A DNA stretch of 37,235 bases from CAMYLR01 sp039590215 (GTDB lineage Bacteria; Gemmatimonadota; Gemmatimonadetes; JACCXV01; JAHWKZ01): NCBI GenBank assembly GCA_039590215.1, contig JBDHFX010000008.1, positions 1 to 37,235 on the forward strand, written 5' to 3'. This document shows, in pieces, positions 16,268 to 24,325 of the stretch. Each line of letters starts with the position of its first letter. Within the stretch, counting starts at the first letter, position 1. A program made the position numbers and the translations under genes. The notes below the pieces were generated by a model that was not told the DNA's origin, ran no database searches, and saw nothing but the letters and a program-made list of their open reading frames with translations.

Positions 16268-16273
16268 AAGGAG
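16268..16273 (+). promoter_or_regulatory. Ribosome-binding site deciding the start at 16280
   Basis: AAGGAG lies 6 nt before ATG 16280. Earlier in-frame starts (TTG 16247, ATG 16265) would add residues before the lipoprotein signal and lack such a site. Confidence 0.7.
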
Positions 16274-16279
16274 AGGGAT

Positions 16280-17110
16280 ATGAACCATCCACTAAGGCAG
16301 ATCCTCGCCCTGGTTGTGGTGTTGGGGATCTCGGTTGCAACCGCCTGCGGCGGTGGGGGTGGTGGCGAAACAACCGATGGAGAGACAGATGGCGGCGCTC
16401 CGGCGGCTGGGCCTGTGGTCAGTCCGGACAGCGCAGCGACGATAGCGGGAGCGGTGTCATTCGAGGGCACGGCGCCGGCGGCCGAACCGATCGACATGAG
16501 CGAGGAGCCGACCTGTGCCGAGAAGCACCCCGATGGTGCCGTGCGGCAACAAGTCGCGGTCACCGACGGACGGTTGGCCAATGTTTACGTGTACGTCAAA
16601 TCGGGATTGGGGGATCGGGCTTTCCCGACACCGTCGGCGCCGGTCACGATGGATCAGAACGGCTGCCGTTACAACCCGCACATCGTGGCGATACAGGCTG
16701 GACAATCGCTGGCGATTACGAACAGCGACGGGATCCTTCACAACATCAACACCCAGCCCACCGAGAACCGCGGCTTCAACATCAGCCAGCCGGTAGTGAT
16801 GGAGACATCCAGGGAGTTTTCGCGACCCGAAGTCATGATTCCGGTCAAGTGTGATGTCCACGGCTGGATGGAAGCGTTCATCGGTGTGCAGGGGCATCCT
16901 TATGCGAGCGTCAGTGGGGCCGACGGGTCGTTCTCGCTGGCCGACTTGCCTCCTGGTGAGTACGAGATCGAGGCATGGCATGAGCTGTACGGAACGCAGT
17001 CACAGACGGTCAGTGTAGGGGTCAAAGAGACCGCGCAGGTCAGCTTCACGTTCAGCTCCGACATGGCCGGGAACCATGTTCCCTTGGGCGAGCCAATCGT
17101 TCTCAGATGA
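16280..17110 (+). CDS. Cupredoxin-like lipoprotein with carboxypeptidase-regulatory-like domain
   Basis: The protein has 276 residues. A lipoprotein signal (VVVLGISVATAC, then a Gly-rich linker) predicts membrane anchoring at about Cys22. The central domain has ILHNINT, then KCDVHGWM. The His, Cys-x2-His and Met pattern matches a type-1 copper site of the plastocyanin family. The C-terminus (about 210-265, DGSFSLADLPPGEYEIEAWH) is a beta-sandwich of the carboxypeptidase-regulatory-like type. The family is usually annotated only as such. Position between the cytochromes and the oxidase genes supports a role as a copper electron carrier. Its stop overlaps the ATG of oxidase subunit II. Confidence 0.78.
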   Translation: MNHPLRQILALVVVLGISVATACGGGGGGETTDGETDGGAPAAGPVVSPDSAATIAGAVSFEGTAPAAEPIDMSEEPTCAEKHPDGAVRQQVAVTDGRLANVYVYVKSGLGDRAFPTPSAPVTMDQNGCRYNPHIVAIQAGQSLAITNSDGILHNINTQPTENRGFNISQPVVMETSREFSRPEVMIPVKCDVHGWMEAFIGVQGHPYASVSGADGSFSLADLPPGEYEIEAWHELYGTQSQTVSVGVKETAQVSFTFSSDMAGNHVPLGEPIVLR

Positions 17111-17865
17111 ACTGGAGCTGGATGATGCCCGAGTCGGCGTCGACGTTTGGCGCCGGCATCGACTCGATCTACTACATAATCCTGTGGATCACCGGGGCGA
17201 TCTTCGTGCTCGTCGAGACTGCGTTGATCGTATTCATCATCCGGTACCGGCACCGTGAAGGTCGGGTAGCCGTCCACACCCACGGTAGCAAGAAGGCCGA
17301 GATTGTTTGGACGATCATCCCGTTTATCCTCGTTCTCTTCATCGTCTACGCCAGCAACGACATCTGGTTACAAGTCAAACGGGCCGACCAGGATGGCGCA
17401 GCTCAGGCGGATGCGCTGCCACTGAGAGTAGTCGCCAAGCAGTTCGAGTGGAATGTGACTTACCCAGGGCCGGACGAAGAGCTCGACACTAGCGATGATT
17501 TCGTCAAGCGAAATCAGCTTCACGTCCCGATCGGGCGAGCGGTTCGGATCGATCTCGGTTCCGAAGACGTGATCCACTCGTTTTTCCTGCCCGACTTTCG
17601 TGTAAAACAGGACGCCGTTCCGGGGATGACGATCCCGGTGTGGTTCGAGGCCACGCGGACAGGGGAGTTTCCGATGGCGTGCGCCGAGCTCTGTGGTCTC
17701 GGCCATTATCGCATGCGAGCGTCGTTGACCGTCCACGAAGCGGATGACTTCAACCGCTGGCAAGCAGAGGAGCTCGCCGCTGGTACTCCGGCGGAAGCTG
17801 CGGATGGGCTCGAGGCGGACACAGCAGAGGAAAACAAGATCAGCGAAGAGGAGGAAAGCGCATGA
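17107..17865 (+). CDS. coxB: Cytochrome c oxidase subunit II (first oxidase)
   Basis: The protein has 252 residues. Two N-terminal membrane helices (about 18-45 and 62-82) are followed by a periplasmic cupredoxin domain with the dinuclear CuA site: DVIHSF His, then Cys192-x-Glu194-x-Cys196-x3-His200-x2-Met203. It has no cytochrome c domain, unlike the subunit II at 24322. The last 30 residues are acidic and low in complexity. It accepts electrons from a cytochrome c or cupredoxin; the lipoprotein and cytochromes encoded just upstream are the obvious donors. ATGA overlaps join it to the genes on both sides. Confidence 0.95.
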   Translation: MNWSWMMPESASTFGAGIDSIYYIILWITGAIFVLVETALIVFIIRYRHREGRVAVHTHGSKKAEIVWTIIPFILVLFIVYASNDIWLQVKRADQDGAAQADALPLRVVAKQFEWNVTYPGPDEELDTSDDFVKRNQLHVPIGRAVRIDLGSEDVIHSFFLPDFRVKQDAVPGMTIPVWFEATRTGEFPMACAELCGLGHYRMRASLTVHEADDFNRWQAEELAAGTPAEAADGLEADTAEENKISEEEESA

Positions 17866-19667
17866 GCACGACCCAGCTGTTGGCTCCCAACGTGAGCGCG
17901 CAACACTGGGCCGATCCGAGCCATCCGGATGATCGCCCGTTCATCCGGAGGTACGTCTTCTCGACCGATCACAAGACGATCGGGAACCAGTTCATGTTCA
18001 TGAGCTTGTTCTTCCTGCTGATTGGTGGGGCGCTGGCGATGATGATCCGTTGGCAGCTCGGTTGGCCGGGTTTACCGATGCCGGGCGGGAATGTGCTGCC
18101 GGAGACGATGGCGCCGGGCGGGATCCTGTTGCCCGAGTTCTACAACTCGCTGGTCACGATGCACGGGACGTTCATGATCTTCTTTGCCATTATGCCGCTA
18201 TTGGTGGGCATGTTCGGCAACTGGCTGATCCCGCTTCACGTCGGTGCTTCCGACATGGCGTTTCCCCGCCTCAACATGATGTCGTTCTGGACCGCGGTCC
18301 CGGCGGGCTTCATCATGCTGGCGAGCTTCGCGGTCGAAGGTGGAGCCGCGGGGGCGGGGTGGACCGCGTACCCGCCGCTGAGCGCCGTGCCTGAGTACAG
18401 TGGCGTCTCGACCGGGCAGCAACTGTGGTGCGTGAGCCTGGTGATTCTAGGATTTTCCTCGCTGATGGGGGCGGTCAACTACATCACTACGATCGTCAAC
18501 ATGCGGGCGCCCGGCATGACCTGGCTGCGGCTGCCACTGCCGGTGTGGGCGTTGTTTATTACCGCCATCCTCATCCTGCTGGCGATGCCGATCCTGGCCG
18601 GGGCGCTCATCATGCTGCTGTTCGATCAGACGCTCGGGACGACGTTCTTTCTGCCCGAGACTGGCGGTCAGCCGCTCCTGTGGCAGCACCTCTTCTGGTA
18701 TTTCGGTCATCCAGAGGTCTACATCTTGATCCTACCGGCGATGGGGATCGCCTCCGAGGTGATCGCCAACGGGTCGCGGAAACCGATCTTCGGTTACCCA
18801 GCGATGGTCGGCGCGATCGTAGCGATTGCGTTTTTGGGTTGGATCGTGTGGGGGCACCATATGTTCCAGAGCGGCATGAACCCACTCTTGGGGTCCAGCT
18901 TCATGCTGTCGACGATGATCATCGCCGTGCCCTCAGCTATCAAAGTTTTTAACTGGTTGGGCACGATTTGGCGGGGCGACATCCACTTCCACACGCCAAT
19001 GTTGAACGCGCTGGCGTTCGTCGGGATGTTCGTGATCGGCGGATTGTCGGGCGTGTTCATGGCCTCGACGCCCGTGGACATCTACATCCATGACACGTAC
19101 TTCATCGTTGCCCACATCCACTACGTGCTGTTTGGCGGTAGCCTGTTCGCCATCTTCGCGGGAATCTACTTCTGGTTCCCGAAGTTCTATGGACGGATGT
19201 TGAACCCAACCCTCGGCAAGATCCATTTCGCGCTCACCTTCGTGTTCTACAACCTGGTGTTCTTCCCGATGCACAACCTCGGGCTGGGTGGCATGATGCG
19301 GCGCATCTACGACCCCAATCAGTATGGGTTCCTGGAGCCGCTCCAGCCCATGAACACGTTCATCTCCGTGTTTGCGCTGGCGCTTGGCGCGAGCCAGTTG
19401 GTGTTCTTCTTCAACGTCGTATGGTCGCTCTGGCGAGGGGAGAGGGCGCCTGAAAACCCATGGCTGTCAAACTCGTTGGAGTGGGATCTGCCGTCGCCAC
19501 CGCCGCACGGCAATTTCGAAGCGATGCCCGCTGTGTACCGCGGTCCGTACGAGTACAGTTACCCCGGCCGGGGCGAAGATTTCTGGCCTCAAAGCGAGCC
19601 ACCGGACGGGCAGCCAGCCCCCGTGACGACGGGCGGAACCCCAGTGGCTGAAGGGGTGCCCCAATGA
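17862..19667 (+). CDS. coxA: Cytochrome c oxidase subunit I, aa3 type (first oxidase)
   Basis: The protein has 601 residues and about 12 membrane helices. It reduces oxygen at the heme a3-CuB site and pumps protons. The CuB and active-site motif GHPEVY (with the D-channel Glu and the cross-linked Tyr) identifies the A1 family. GHHMF gives the paired CuB histidines, and VAHIHYVLFGG holds the two heme ligands (heme a3 and heme a). An early TMHGTFMIFF region holds the other heme a His. The C-terminal tail of about 70 residues is Pro- and Gly-rich. The gene overlaps coxB and coxC by 4 nt. No heme a synthase, Sco or CtaG gene is present in the window. Confidence 0.96.
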   Translation: MSTTQLLAPNVSAQHWADPSHPDDRPFIRRYVFSTDHKTIGNQFMFMSLFFLLIGGALAMMIRWQLGWPGLPMPGGNVLPETMAPGGILLPEFYNSLVTMHGTFMIFFAIMPLLVGMFGNWLIPLHVGASDMAFPRLNMMSFWTAVPAGFIMLASFAVEGGAAGAGWTAYPPLSAVPEYSGVSTGQQLWCVSLVILGFSSLMGAVNYITTIVNMRAPGMTWLRLPLPVWALFITAILILLAMPILAGALIMLLFDQTLGTTFFLPETGGQPLLWQHLFWYFGHPEVYILILPAMGIASEVIANGSRKPIFGYPAMVGAIVAIAFLGWIVWGHHMFQSGMNPLLGSSFMLSTMIIAVPSAIKVFNWLGTIWRGDIHFHTPMLNALAFVGMFVIGGLSGVFMASTPVDIYIHDTYFIVAHIHYVLFGGSLFAIFAGIYFWFPKFYGRMLNPTLGKIHFALTFVFYNLVFFPMHNLGLGGMMRRIYDPNQYGFLEPLQPMNTFISVFALALGASQLVFFFNVVWSLWRGERAPENPWLSNSLEWDLPSPPPHGNFEAMPAVYRGPYEYSYPGRGEDFWPQSEPPDGQPAPVTTGGTPVAEGVPQ

Positions 19668-20290
19668 GCCAGGCGGCAGCCATTCACGCCCAAGCACCAC
19701 GCCCCATGGAGGGGATCAGGGTCTACAATGTCAAACTCGGGATGTGGGTCTTTCTGCTCTCCGAGGTGATGTTCTTCAGTGGACTGATTGGAGCGTACAT
19801 CATCCTCCGGTTCGCACACCCAGAACAATGGGCGGCGCCGGGTGAGGTGCTCAACGTTCCGCTGACCGCGTTCAACACGTTCATGCTGATCTGCAGCAGC
19901 GTAACGATGGTCAAGGCGTTCGCCGCCATCGAGCACGGTGATCAGGCCGGGCTCAAGAAGTGGCTGCTGGCGACGATCGTGTTGGGCGCAGCGTTCGTCG
20001 GCATTCAGGTATTCGAGTACATGAAGCTGGCAGAGCACGGTTTCGTTCCCGTCGCGAGCCAGTATGCCGCCGAGGGGGGCCCGCTCTACGGCTCGACCTT
20101 TTACACCATGACCGGCTTTCACGGGGCGCACGTTTCGATCGGCGTGTTGTGCTTGAGCTTTACCGCGTTTCAAGCGTTCCGCGGTCGGTACACCGAGGAA
20201 TACTACTCAGGCGTAGAGATCATGGGGCTGTATTGGCATTTTGTGGATCTAGTTTGGATCATCCTGTTCACCATCGTTTACTTGATCTAG
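19664..20290 (+). CDS. coxC: Cytochrome c oxidase subunit III (first oxidase)
   Basis: The protein has 208 residues and about five membrane helices, the short bacterial form. Typical family segments are KLGMWVFLLSEVMFFSGL at the first helix, FHGAHVSIGV and the final GLYWHFVDLVWIILF. Subunit III stabilises subunit I and supports proton uptake. It lies in the coxB-coxA-coxC-coxD order, overlapping coxA by 4 nt. Confidence 0.95.
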   Translation: MSQAAAIHAQAPRPMEGIRVYNVKLGMWVFLLSEVMFFSGLIGAYIILRFAHPEQWAAPGEVLNVPLTAFNTFMLICSSVTMVKAFAAIEHGDQAGLKKWLLATIVLGAAFVGIQVFEYMKLAEHGFVPVASQYAAEGGPLYGSTFYTMTGFHGAHVSIGVLCLSFTAFQAFRGRYTEEYYSGVEIMGLYWHFVDLVWIILFTIVYLI

Positions 20291-20299
20291 GACGTCGAC

Positions 20300-20569
20300 G
20301 TGGCCCACAAGAAACCGAACTACTACTTGGTCTGGCTGTACTTGTTGATCCTGACGGTCGCGGAGGTGCTGGTGGCGTTTGCGTCGGGGCTGCCGTTTCA
20401 AGTGCTGGTCTTCATTCTACTGGGGTTGGCCGTCTGGAAGGCAGCTCTTGTGGCGATGTACTACATGCACCTCAGGTTCGAGCCGCCACGGCTCGTAGTG
20501 CTAGCGCTGGCTCCGATACCGCTGGCGATCTTGATCACGCTCGTGGTCGTGGCGATGGAGGGATTCTGA
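20300..20569 (+). CDS. coxD: Cytochrome c oxidase subunit IV (first oxidase)
   Basis: The protein has 89 residues with a GTG start, 9 nt after coxC. Three hydrophobic helices and the family segment ALVAMYYMHLRFE, close to VAMFFMHLRYD in the second oxidase's subunit IV (21539), identify the prokaryotic COX4 family. It is a small accessory subunit for assembly or stability. Confidence 0.88.
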   Translation: MAHKKPNYYLVWLYLLILTVAEVLVAFASGLPFQVLVFILLGLAVWKAALVAMYYMHLRFEPPRLVVLALAPIPLAILITLVVVAMEGF

Positions 20570-20580
20570 GCGGCGAGCTT

Positions 20581-20715
20581 ATGGAGGGCATGCTCTGGGC
20601 GGGGCTGGTCATGATCGGAGTTCCGCTCTTGATCGGCATCGGAGTCGCGGTGGTCATCGTGCGCCACCGTGCTCGCTACCGCGAACAAACCCGCACCGAG
20701 TCGAGGTCAAGCTAG
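20581..20715 (+). CDS. Tiny single-helix membrane protein
   Basis: The protein has 44 residues. One membrane helix (about 5-27, LVMIGVPLLIGIGVAVVIV) is followed by a basic tail (RHRARYREQ). It begins 11 nt after coxD. Its size and place suggest a small oxidase accessory subunit in the manner of CcoQ/CydX-type peptides, but no family is recognised. Confidence 0.5.
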   Translation: MEGMLWAGLVMIGVPLLIGIGVAVVIVRHRARYREQTRTESRSS

Positions 20716-20719
20716 ACTC

Positions 20720-20920
20720 ATGACGATGGCTCGCTCTTCACTGATCGCTTTTCACCGCGTGCTGATCGGGACCGGCATCGTTTTCTGTGTCGGGTTCGCG
20801 ATTTGGATTTGGTCAGCTGGGCACGTGGTCCTGGCGGTCGTTTTTGCCGTGCTCGCACTGGGGCTCGGATACTACCTGAAGAACCTCTCCCGCTTCCTCG
20901 ATTACGGGGAAGACCGCTAG
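20720..20920 (+). CDS. Small two-helix membrane protein
   Basis: The protein has 66 residues from ATG 20720; ATG 20726 is an alternative. Two hydrophobic segments (about 12-32 and 35-52) and a charged end (NLSRFLDYGEDR) are visible. It starts 4 nt after the preceding tiny gene and ends the rightward respiratory gene train. Function is unknown; an oxidase-associated role is inferred from position only. Confidence 0.55.
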   Translation: MTMARSSLIAFHRVLIGTGIVFCVGFAIWIWSAGHVVLAVVFAVLALGLGYYLKNLSRFLDYGEDR

Positions 20921-20933
20921 TCCCGCTCTCCGG

Positions 20934-21464
20934 TCACTCCTCGTCCCAGATCCGGTTGAAGTGCATCAGAAGCCGCGGGTGGCGGTACCAAAGCCAGGCT
21001 GCCATGCCGGCGGCGGCCAGCAGGTTCGCTACCGCTACGCCCCAGAATGCAATACTGCCGAGCAACGGTTGCCCGATCGCGACCATGTAGACGTGGAAAG
21101 CGACCTCAAAGAAGATGAAGAAGAAAACGAGCGCGATCCCGAGCGGTGGGATCCGCTCGATCTCAGTTACCAGGAACGAAGCCACGACGCCGACGCCGAT
21201 GAAGGCGGCGTGGTGAACGATCGTGTACGCGGCGACCATGCCCGGATCGATCGCCGTGTGTCCGGCGGCTACATCGGCACCCTTGAAGAGGACAGTTCCG
21301 AGCAGCGACGGCGTGTAAAGAGCTTGGTGTTGGATTACGTCGAGGAAAAGGAACCACGCCGCAACGATGCCGGCTCCGATCATTCCGGTCACGAAGCCTT
21401 CGATCAAAACGTTGGGGGTGGAGGGCGGTGGCGCGACAGGTTTTGTTGCCGAGGCGTTGGTCAT
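20934..21464 (-). CDS. Four-helix membrane protein at end of second oxidase operon
   Basis: The protein has 176 residues. The start at 21464 (MTNASATKP) is preferred over an upstream one at 21509 because the extra residues look non-coding. Four hydrophobic segments (about 22-45, 72-95, 102-122 and 132-155) are visible. Histidines sit within or next to them (VIQHQ, TIVHHAAF, VAFHVYM). I recognise no family. It is the last gene of the leftward caa3 operon and converges on the last gene of the rightward one, with only 13 nt between stops. Heme or metal binding by the histidines is conceivable but unproven. Confidence 0.65.
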   Translation of the reverse strand: MTNASATKPVAPPPSTPNVLIEGFVTGMIGAGIVAAWFLFLDVIQHQALYTPSLLGTVLFKGADVAAGHTAIDPGMVAAYTIVHHAAFIGVGVVASFLVTEIERIPPLGIALVFFFIFFEVAFHVYMVAIGQPLLGSIAFWGVAVANLLAAAGMAAWLWYRHPRLLMHFNRIWDEE

Positions 21465-21538
21465 GGCACCTCCCAGAGCGCAAAGGGCACGCAGATGATG
21501 GCCAGCCACGTACTAAGGCGCAAGCTGAACCCCGTCGA

Positions 21539-21856
21539 TCAAGCCGGCGCCATCAGCCTCAGCGCCCCAAACAGGAGCATGAGCGCCACGATAATGGCCG
21601 CGGCCACCACCAGGCCGGTCGACAGAATCGCGGTCAGGATAGGACGGTCGTACCTCAGGTGCATGAAGAACATCGCCACGAGGGCGAACTTTGTCGCGGA
21701 GAGTACCAACAGAACTGGCGCGATCGCCGAACGCATGAAAGGTATGTAGAACACCGCCACCTCGAGCAGCGTGATGATCGCCAGGATGAGCGCTACCAGC
21801 CAATACGTGCTGCGAGCGGCGTGCCCACCACCCTGATGTTCAGCGACCTCGTTCAT
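21539..21856 (-). CDS. Cytochrome c oxidase subunit IV (second oxidase)
   Basis: The protein has 105 residues and three membrane helices. The family motif LVAMFFMHLRYDRP lies near the middle, followed by a last helix (AAAIIVALMLLFGAL). It belongs to the prokaryotic COX4 family like the gene at 20300 but is clearly diverged from it. It lies 13 nt downstream of subunit III in the leftward operon. A 74-nt stretch without a gene separates it from the next membrane protein gene. Confidence 0.85.
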   Translation of the reverse strand: MNEVAEHQGGGHAARSTYWLVALILAIITLLEVAVFYIPFMRSAIAPVLLVLSATKFALVAMFFMHLRYDRPILTAILSTGLVVAAAIIVALMLLFGALRLMAPA

Positions 21857-21869
21857 CCCGCCTGCTTCC

Positions 21870-22442
21870 TCACTGGATGAGGTAGACGACCGTGAAGATC
21901 ACGATCCACACCACGTCTACGAAATGCCAATACAACCCAGCGACCTCCACGTCAAGGCTTCGCTCTGGGCCGAGCCGTCCGCGAAACGCCATAAAAAGCA
22001 GCGTGGCCATCCAAATCACGCCGACGGTCACGTGAGCGCCGTGAAAACCTGTCAGTACGAAGAACGTGGAACCAAACAGGTTCTGCTGTAGGGTCAACCC
22101 TTCGTGATAGAAGTGCGAGAACTCGTAAACTTGCCCGGCCAAGAAGAGGCCGCCGAGAGCGATGACGCCCCCGATCCAGAGCTTGGCTTGACCCGTCTGA
22201 TCGCGCTGGACGGCGTCGAGCGCTAGGACCATCGCCAGGCTCGACATCAGCAATACGAAGGTCGAGACCGAGGTCATTGGGATGTTGAGGATCTCGGCCG
22301 GCGTCGGACCGGCTACGCTCTTTCCCTTGTAGGACAGGTAAGTCGCGATCAACGACCCGAAGAACATGCATTCCGAGCCGATGAACACCCACATCGCCAT
22401 CTTGCGGTTCGGGATCCCGAATGTCGTCACGTGCGCGCTCAT
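21870..22442 (-). CDS. Cytochrome c oxidase subunit III (second oxidase)
   Basis: The protein has 190 residues and five membrane helices. Its family segments (KMAMWVFIGSECMFFGSLI, FHGAHVTVGV, GLYWHFVDVVWIVIFTVVY) run parallel to those of the first oxidase, yet the intervening sequence differs widely. The two oxidases are therefore distinct paralogues rather than a recent duplication. ATGA overlap with subunit I. Confidence 0.94.
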   Translation of the reverse strand: MSAHVTTFGIPNRKMAMWVFIGSECMFFGSLIATYLSYKGKSVAGPTPAEILNIPMTSVSTFVLLMSSLAMVLALDAVQRDQTGQAKLWIGGVIALGGLFLAGQVYEFSHFYHEGLTLQQNLFGSTFFVLTGFHGAHVTVGVIWMATLLFMAFRGRLGPERSLDVEVAGLYWHFVDVVWIVIFTVVYLIQ

Positions 22443-24325
22443 CCCGAGCCGCCTCCGGGTTCAAATACGGGGTTCCCGGGTCGTTCGAGTGGCTGGAATG
22501 CCCACCAGTACACCGAAACAACGAGCACGGCTATGCCGAGTAGTACCGGCAACAAACCGATCATCGTACCACCGCCAGCTAGCGTCAGCCCCGCCGCGGC
22601 GACCAGCGGCCAGTGGCTGGGCGAAGGCAGTTCGATCCGTTCGACCGGGTGATCGGGTTGTGGTGGGGTGCCGTCTTCCTTTGTGCGCTTCGAGATGTCC
22701 CTGGTCGGTCCGTACTTGTGGAGCCAGAGCGGACGCGCGCTGTTGACGGTGGGGATGGCGGCGAAGTTGTACTCAGGGGGTGGCGAGCTCATCGACCACT
22801 CGAGCGTGGCCGCATCCCAGGGATCCGCTGCCGCCGCCTCTCCCGATCGCAGGCTGCGTACGACGTTGAAATAGAATACCAGGACGCCGACGCTCAACAC
22901 GAACGCGCCTATCGTCGCCACCATGTTCCACTGTTCCCACCCAACGCCGGCAGGGTAGGTGTAGATCCGCCGCGCCATGCCATCGAGACCGAGGAAATGC
23001 ATCGGGAAAAACGTCAGGTTCACGCCCAAGAACATGACCCAGAAGTTCAGCTTCCCGAGCCCCTCCCCGAGCATCCGCCCGGTAACCTTGGGCCACCAGT
23101 AATAGACCCCGGCAAAGAGACCAAACACAGTGCCCCCAAAGAAGACGTAGTGTAAGTGTGCGACTACGAAGTACGAGTCGTGCTGTTGCAGATCGATCGG
23201 CGCCGACGCGTGCATGACTCCCGACAACCCACCGACGATGAATAGCGCGACCATGCCGACCGCGAAGTAGAGCGGTGTTCGCATGACGATGTGCCCGCCC
23301 CACAGCGTCCCGATCCAGTTGAAGATCTTTACACCTGTTGGGATCGCGATCAGCATCGTCCCGAGGGAGAACGCAGTATCGGCGATCGGCCCCAAGCCGG
23401 TTGTGAACATGTGATGGCTCCACACGCCAAAGCCCAGGAATCCGATCAAGATCCCGGAGAAGATCACGAACGGTGCCCCAAACAGGGGCTTTCGCGAGAA
23501 AGTCGGGAGGATCTCCGAGACGACGCCAAACGATGGAAGGATCAGGATGTAGACCTCGGGATGCCCGAAGATCCAGAACAGATGCTGCCAAAGCACCGGT
23601 GTTCCACCGGCAGCGGCGACATAGAAATTGGTATCAAAAAAGCGGTCGAACAGCAGGAAGACGAGCCCTACCGTGATGGCCGGGAACGCCAGCAACATGA
23701 GGATCTGAACGATCAGCGCCATCCACACGAAAAGCGGCATCCGCATTAGCGACATGCCCGGCGCCCGCATGTTGAGAGTCGTTACCGTGAAGTTGATCGC
23801 CGACGCGATCGACGCGATGCCCATGATCTGCAGGCTCAAGACCCAGAAGTCGATGCCGAGGCCCGGGTTGTACTGCTTGGACGTGAGGTTGGCGTAACCG
23901 AACCACCCCGCATCGGGGGCCTGGTTCACGAAAAACGCAAGGTTGAGCAAGATGGTGCCGAAAAAGAAAGTCCAGAAGGAGAACGCATTCAGTCGCGGGA
24001 AAGCGACGTCTCGAGCGCCGATCATGAGTGGGATCAGAAAGTTGAACATCGCCGCTGCTAACGGCATGAGCACCAGGAACACCATCGTGGTCCCGTGCAT
24101 CGTAAACATTTGGTTGTAGGCCTCCGCGCCGACGACCGTGCCTTCGGGAGTGGCCAGCTGCAGTCGAATAATGAGCGCCTCCACTCCGCCGACAATGAAG
24201 TAGAACAAGGCGGTGACTCCGTACATGACCCCGATCCGCTTGTGATCGACCGTGGTAAGCCACGACGCGATCCCGCCGGAGTAGATCGACTCGTGATGCA
24301 CGGTGCCTGCCGGTGTGGCGCTCAT
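22439..24325 (-). CDS. Cytochrome c oxidase subunit I (second oxidase, caa3 type)
   Basis: The protein has 628 residues. It has the A1-type active-site motif FGHPEVYILILPSFG, SHHMF for the CuB histidines, and VAHLHYVFFGG for the heme ligands. After the 12 catalytic helices and a charged linker with a PPP-type segment (about 540-570) come extra hydrophobic helices near the C-terminus (about 575-615, including GLLPVLLGIAVLVVSVYWW) that the other subunit I lacks. Such extended subunit I proteins are common in caa3 oxidases. The gene overlaps subunits II and III by 4 nt. Confidence 0.95.
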   Translation of the reverse strand: MSATPAGTVHHESIYSGGIASWLTTVDHKRIGVMYGVTALFYFIVGGVEALIIRLQLATPEGTVVGAEAYNQMFTMHGTTMVFLVLMPLAAAMFNFLIPLMIGARDVAFPRLNAFSFWTFFFGTILLNLAFFVNQAPDAGWFGYANLTSKQYNPGLGIDFWVLSLQIMGIASIASAINFTVTTLNMRAPGMSLMRMPLFVWMALIVQILMLLAFPAITVGLVFLLFDRFFDTNFYVAAAGGTPVLWQHLFWIFGHPEVYILILPSFGVVSEILPTFSRKPLFGAPFVIFSGILIGFLGFGVWSHHMFTTGLGPIADTAFSLGTMLIAIPTGVKIFNWIGTLWGGHIVMRTPLYFAVGMVALFIVGGLSGVMHASAPIDLQQHDSYFVVAHLHYVFFGGTVFGLFAGVYYWWPKVTGRMLGEGLGKLNFWVMFLGVNLTFFPMHFLGLDGMARRIYTYPAGVGWEQWNMVATIGAFVLSVGVLVFYFNVVRSLRSGEAAAADPWDAATLEWSMSSPPPEYNFAAIPTVNSARPLWLHKYGPTRDISKRTKEDGTPPQPDHPVERIELPSPSHWPLVAAAGLTLAGGGTMIGLLPVLLGIAVLVVSVYWWAFQPLERPGNPVFEPGGGSG

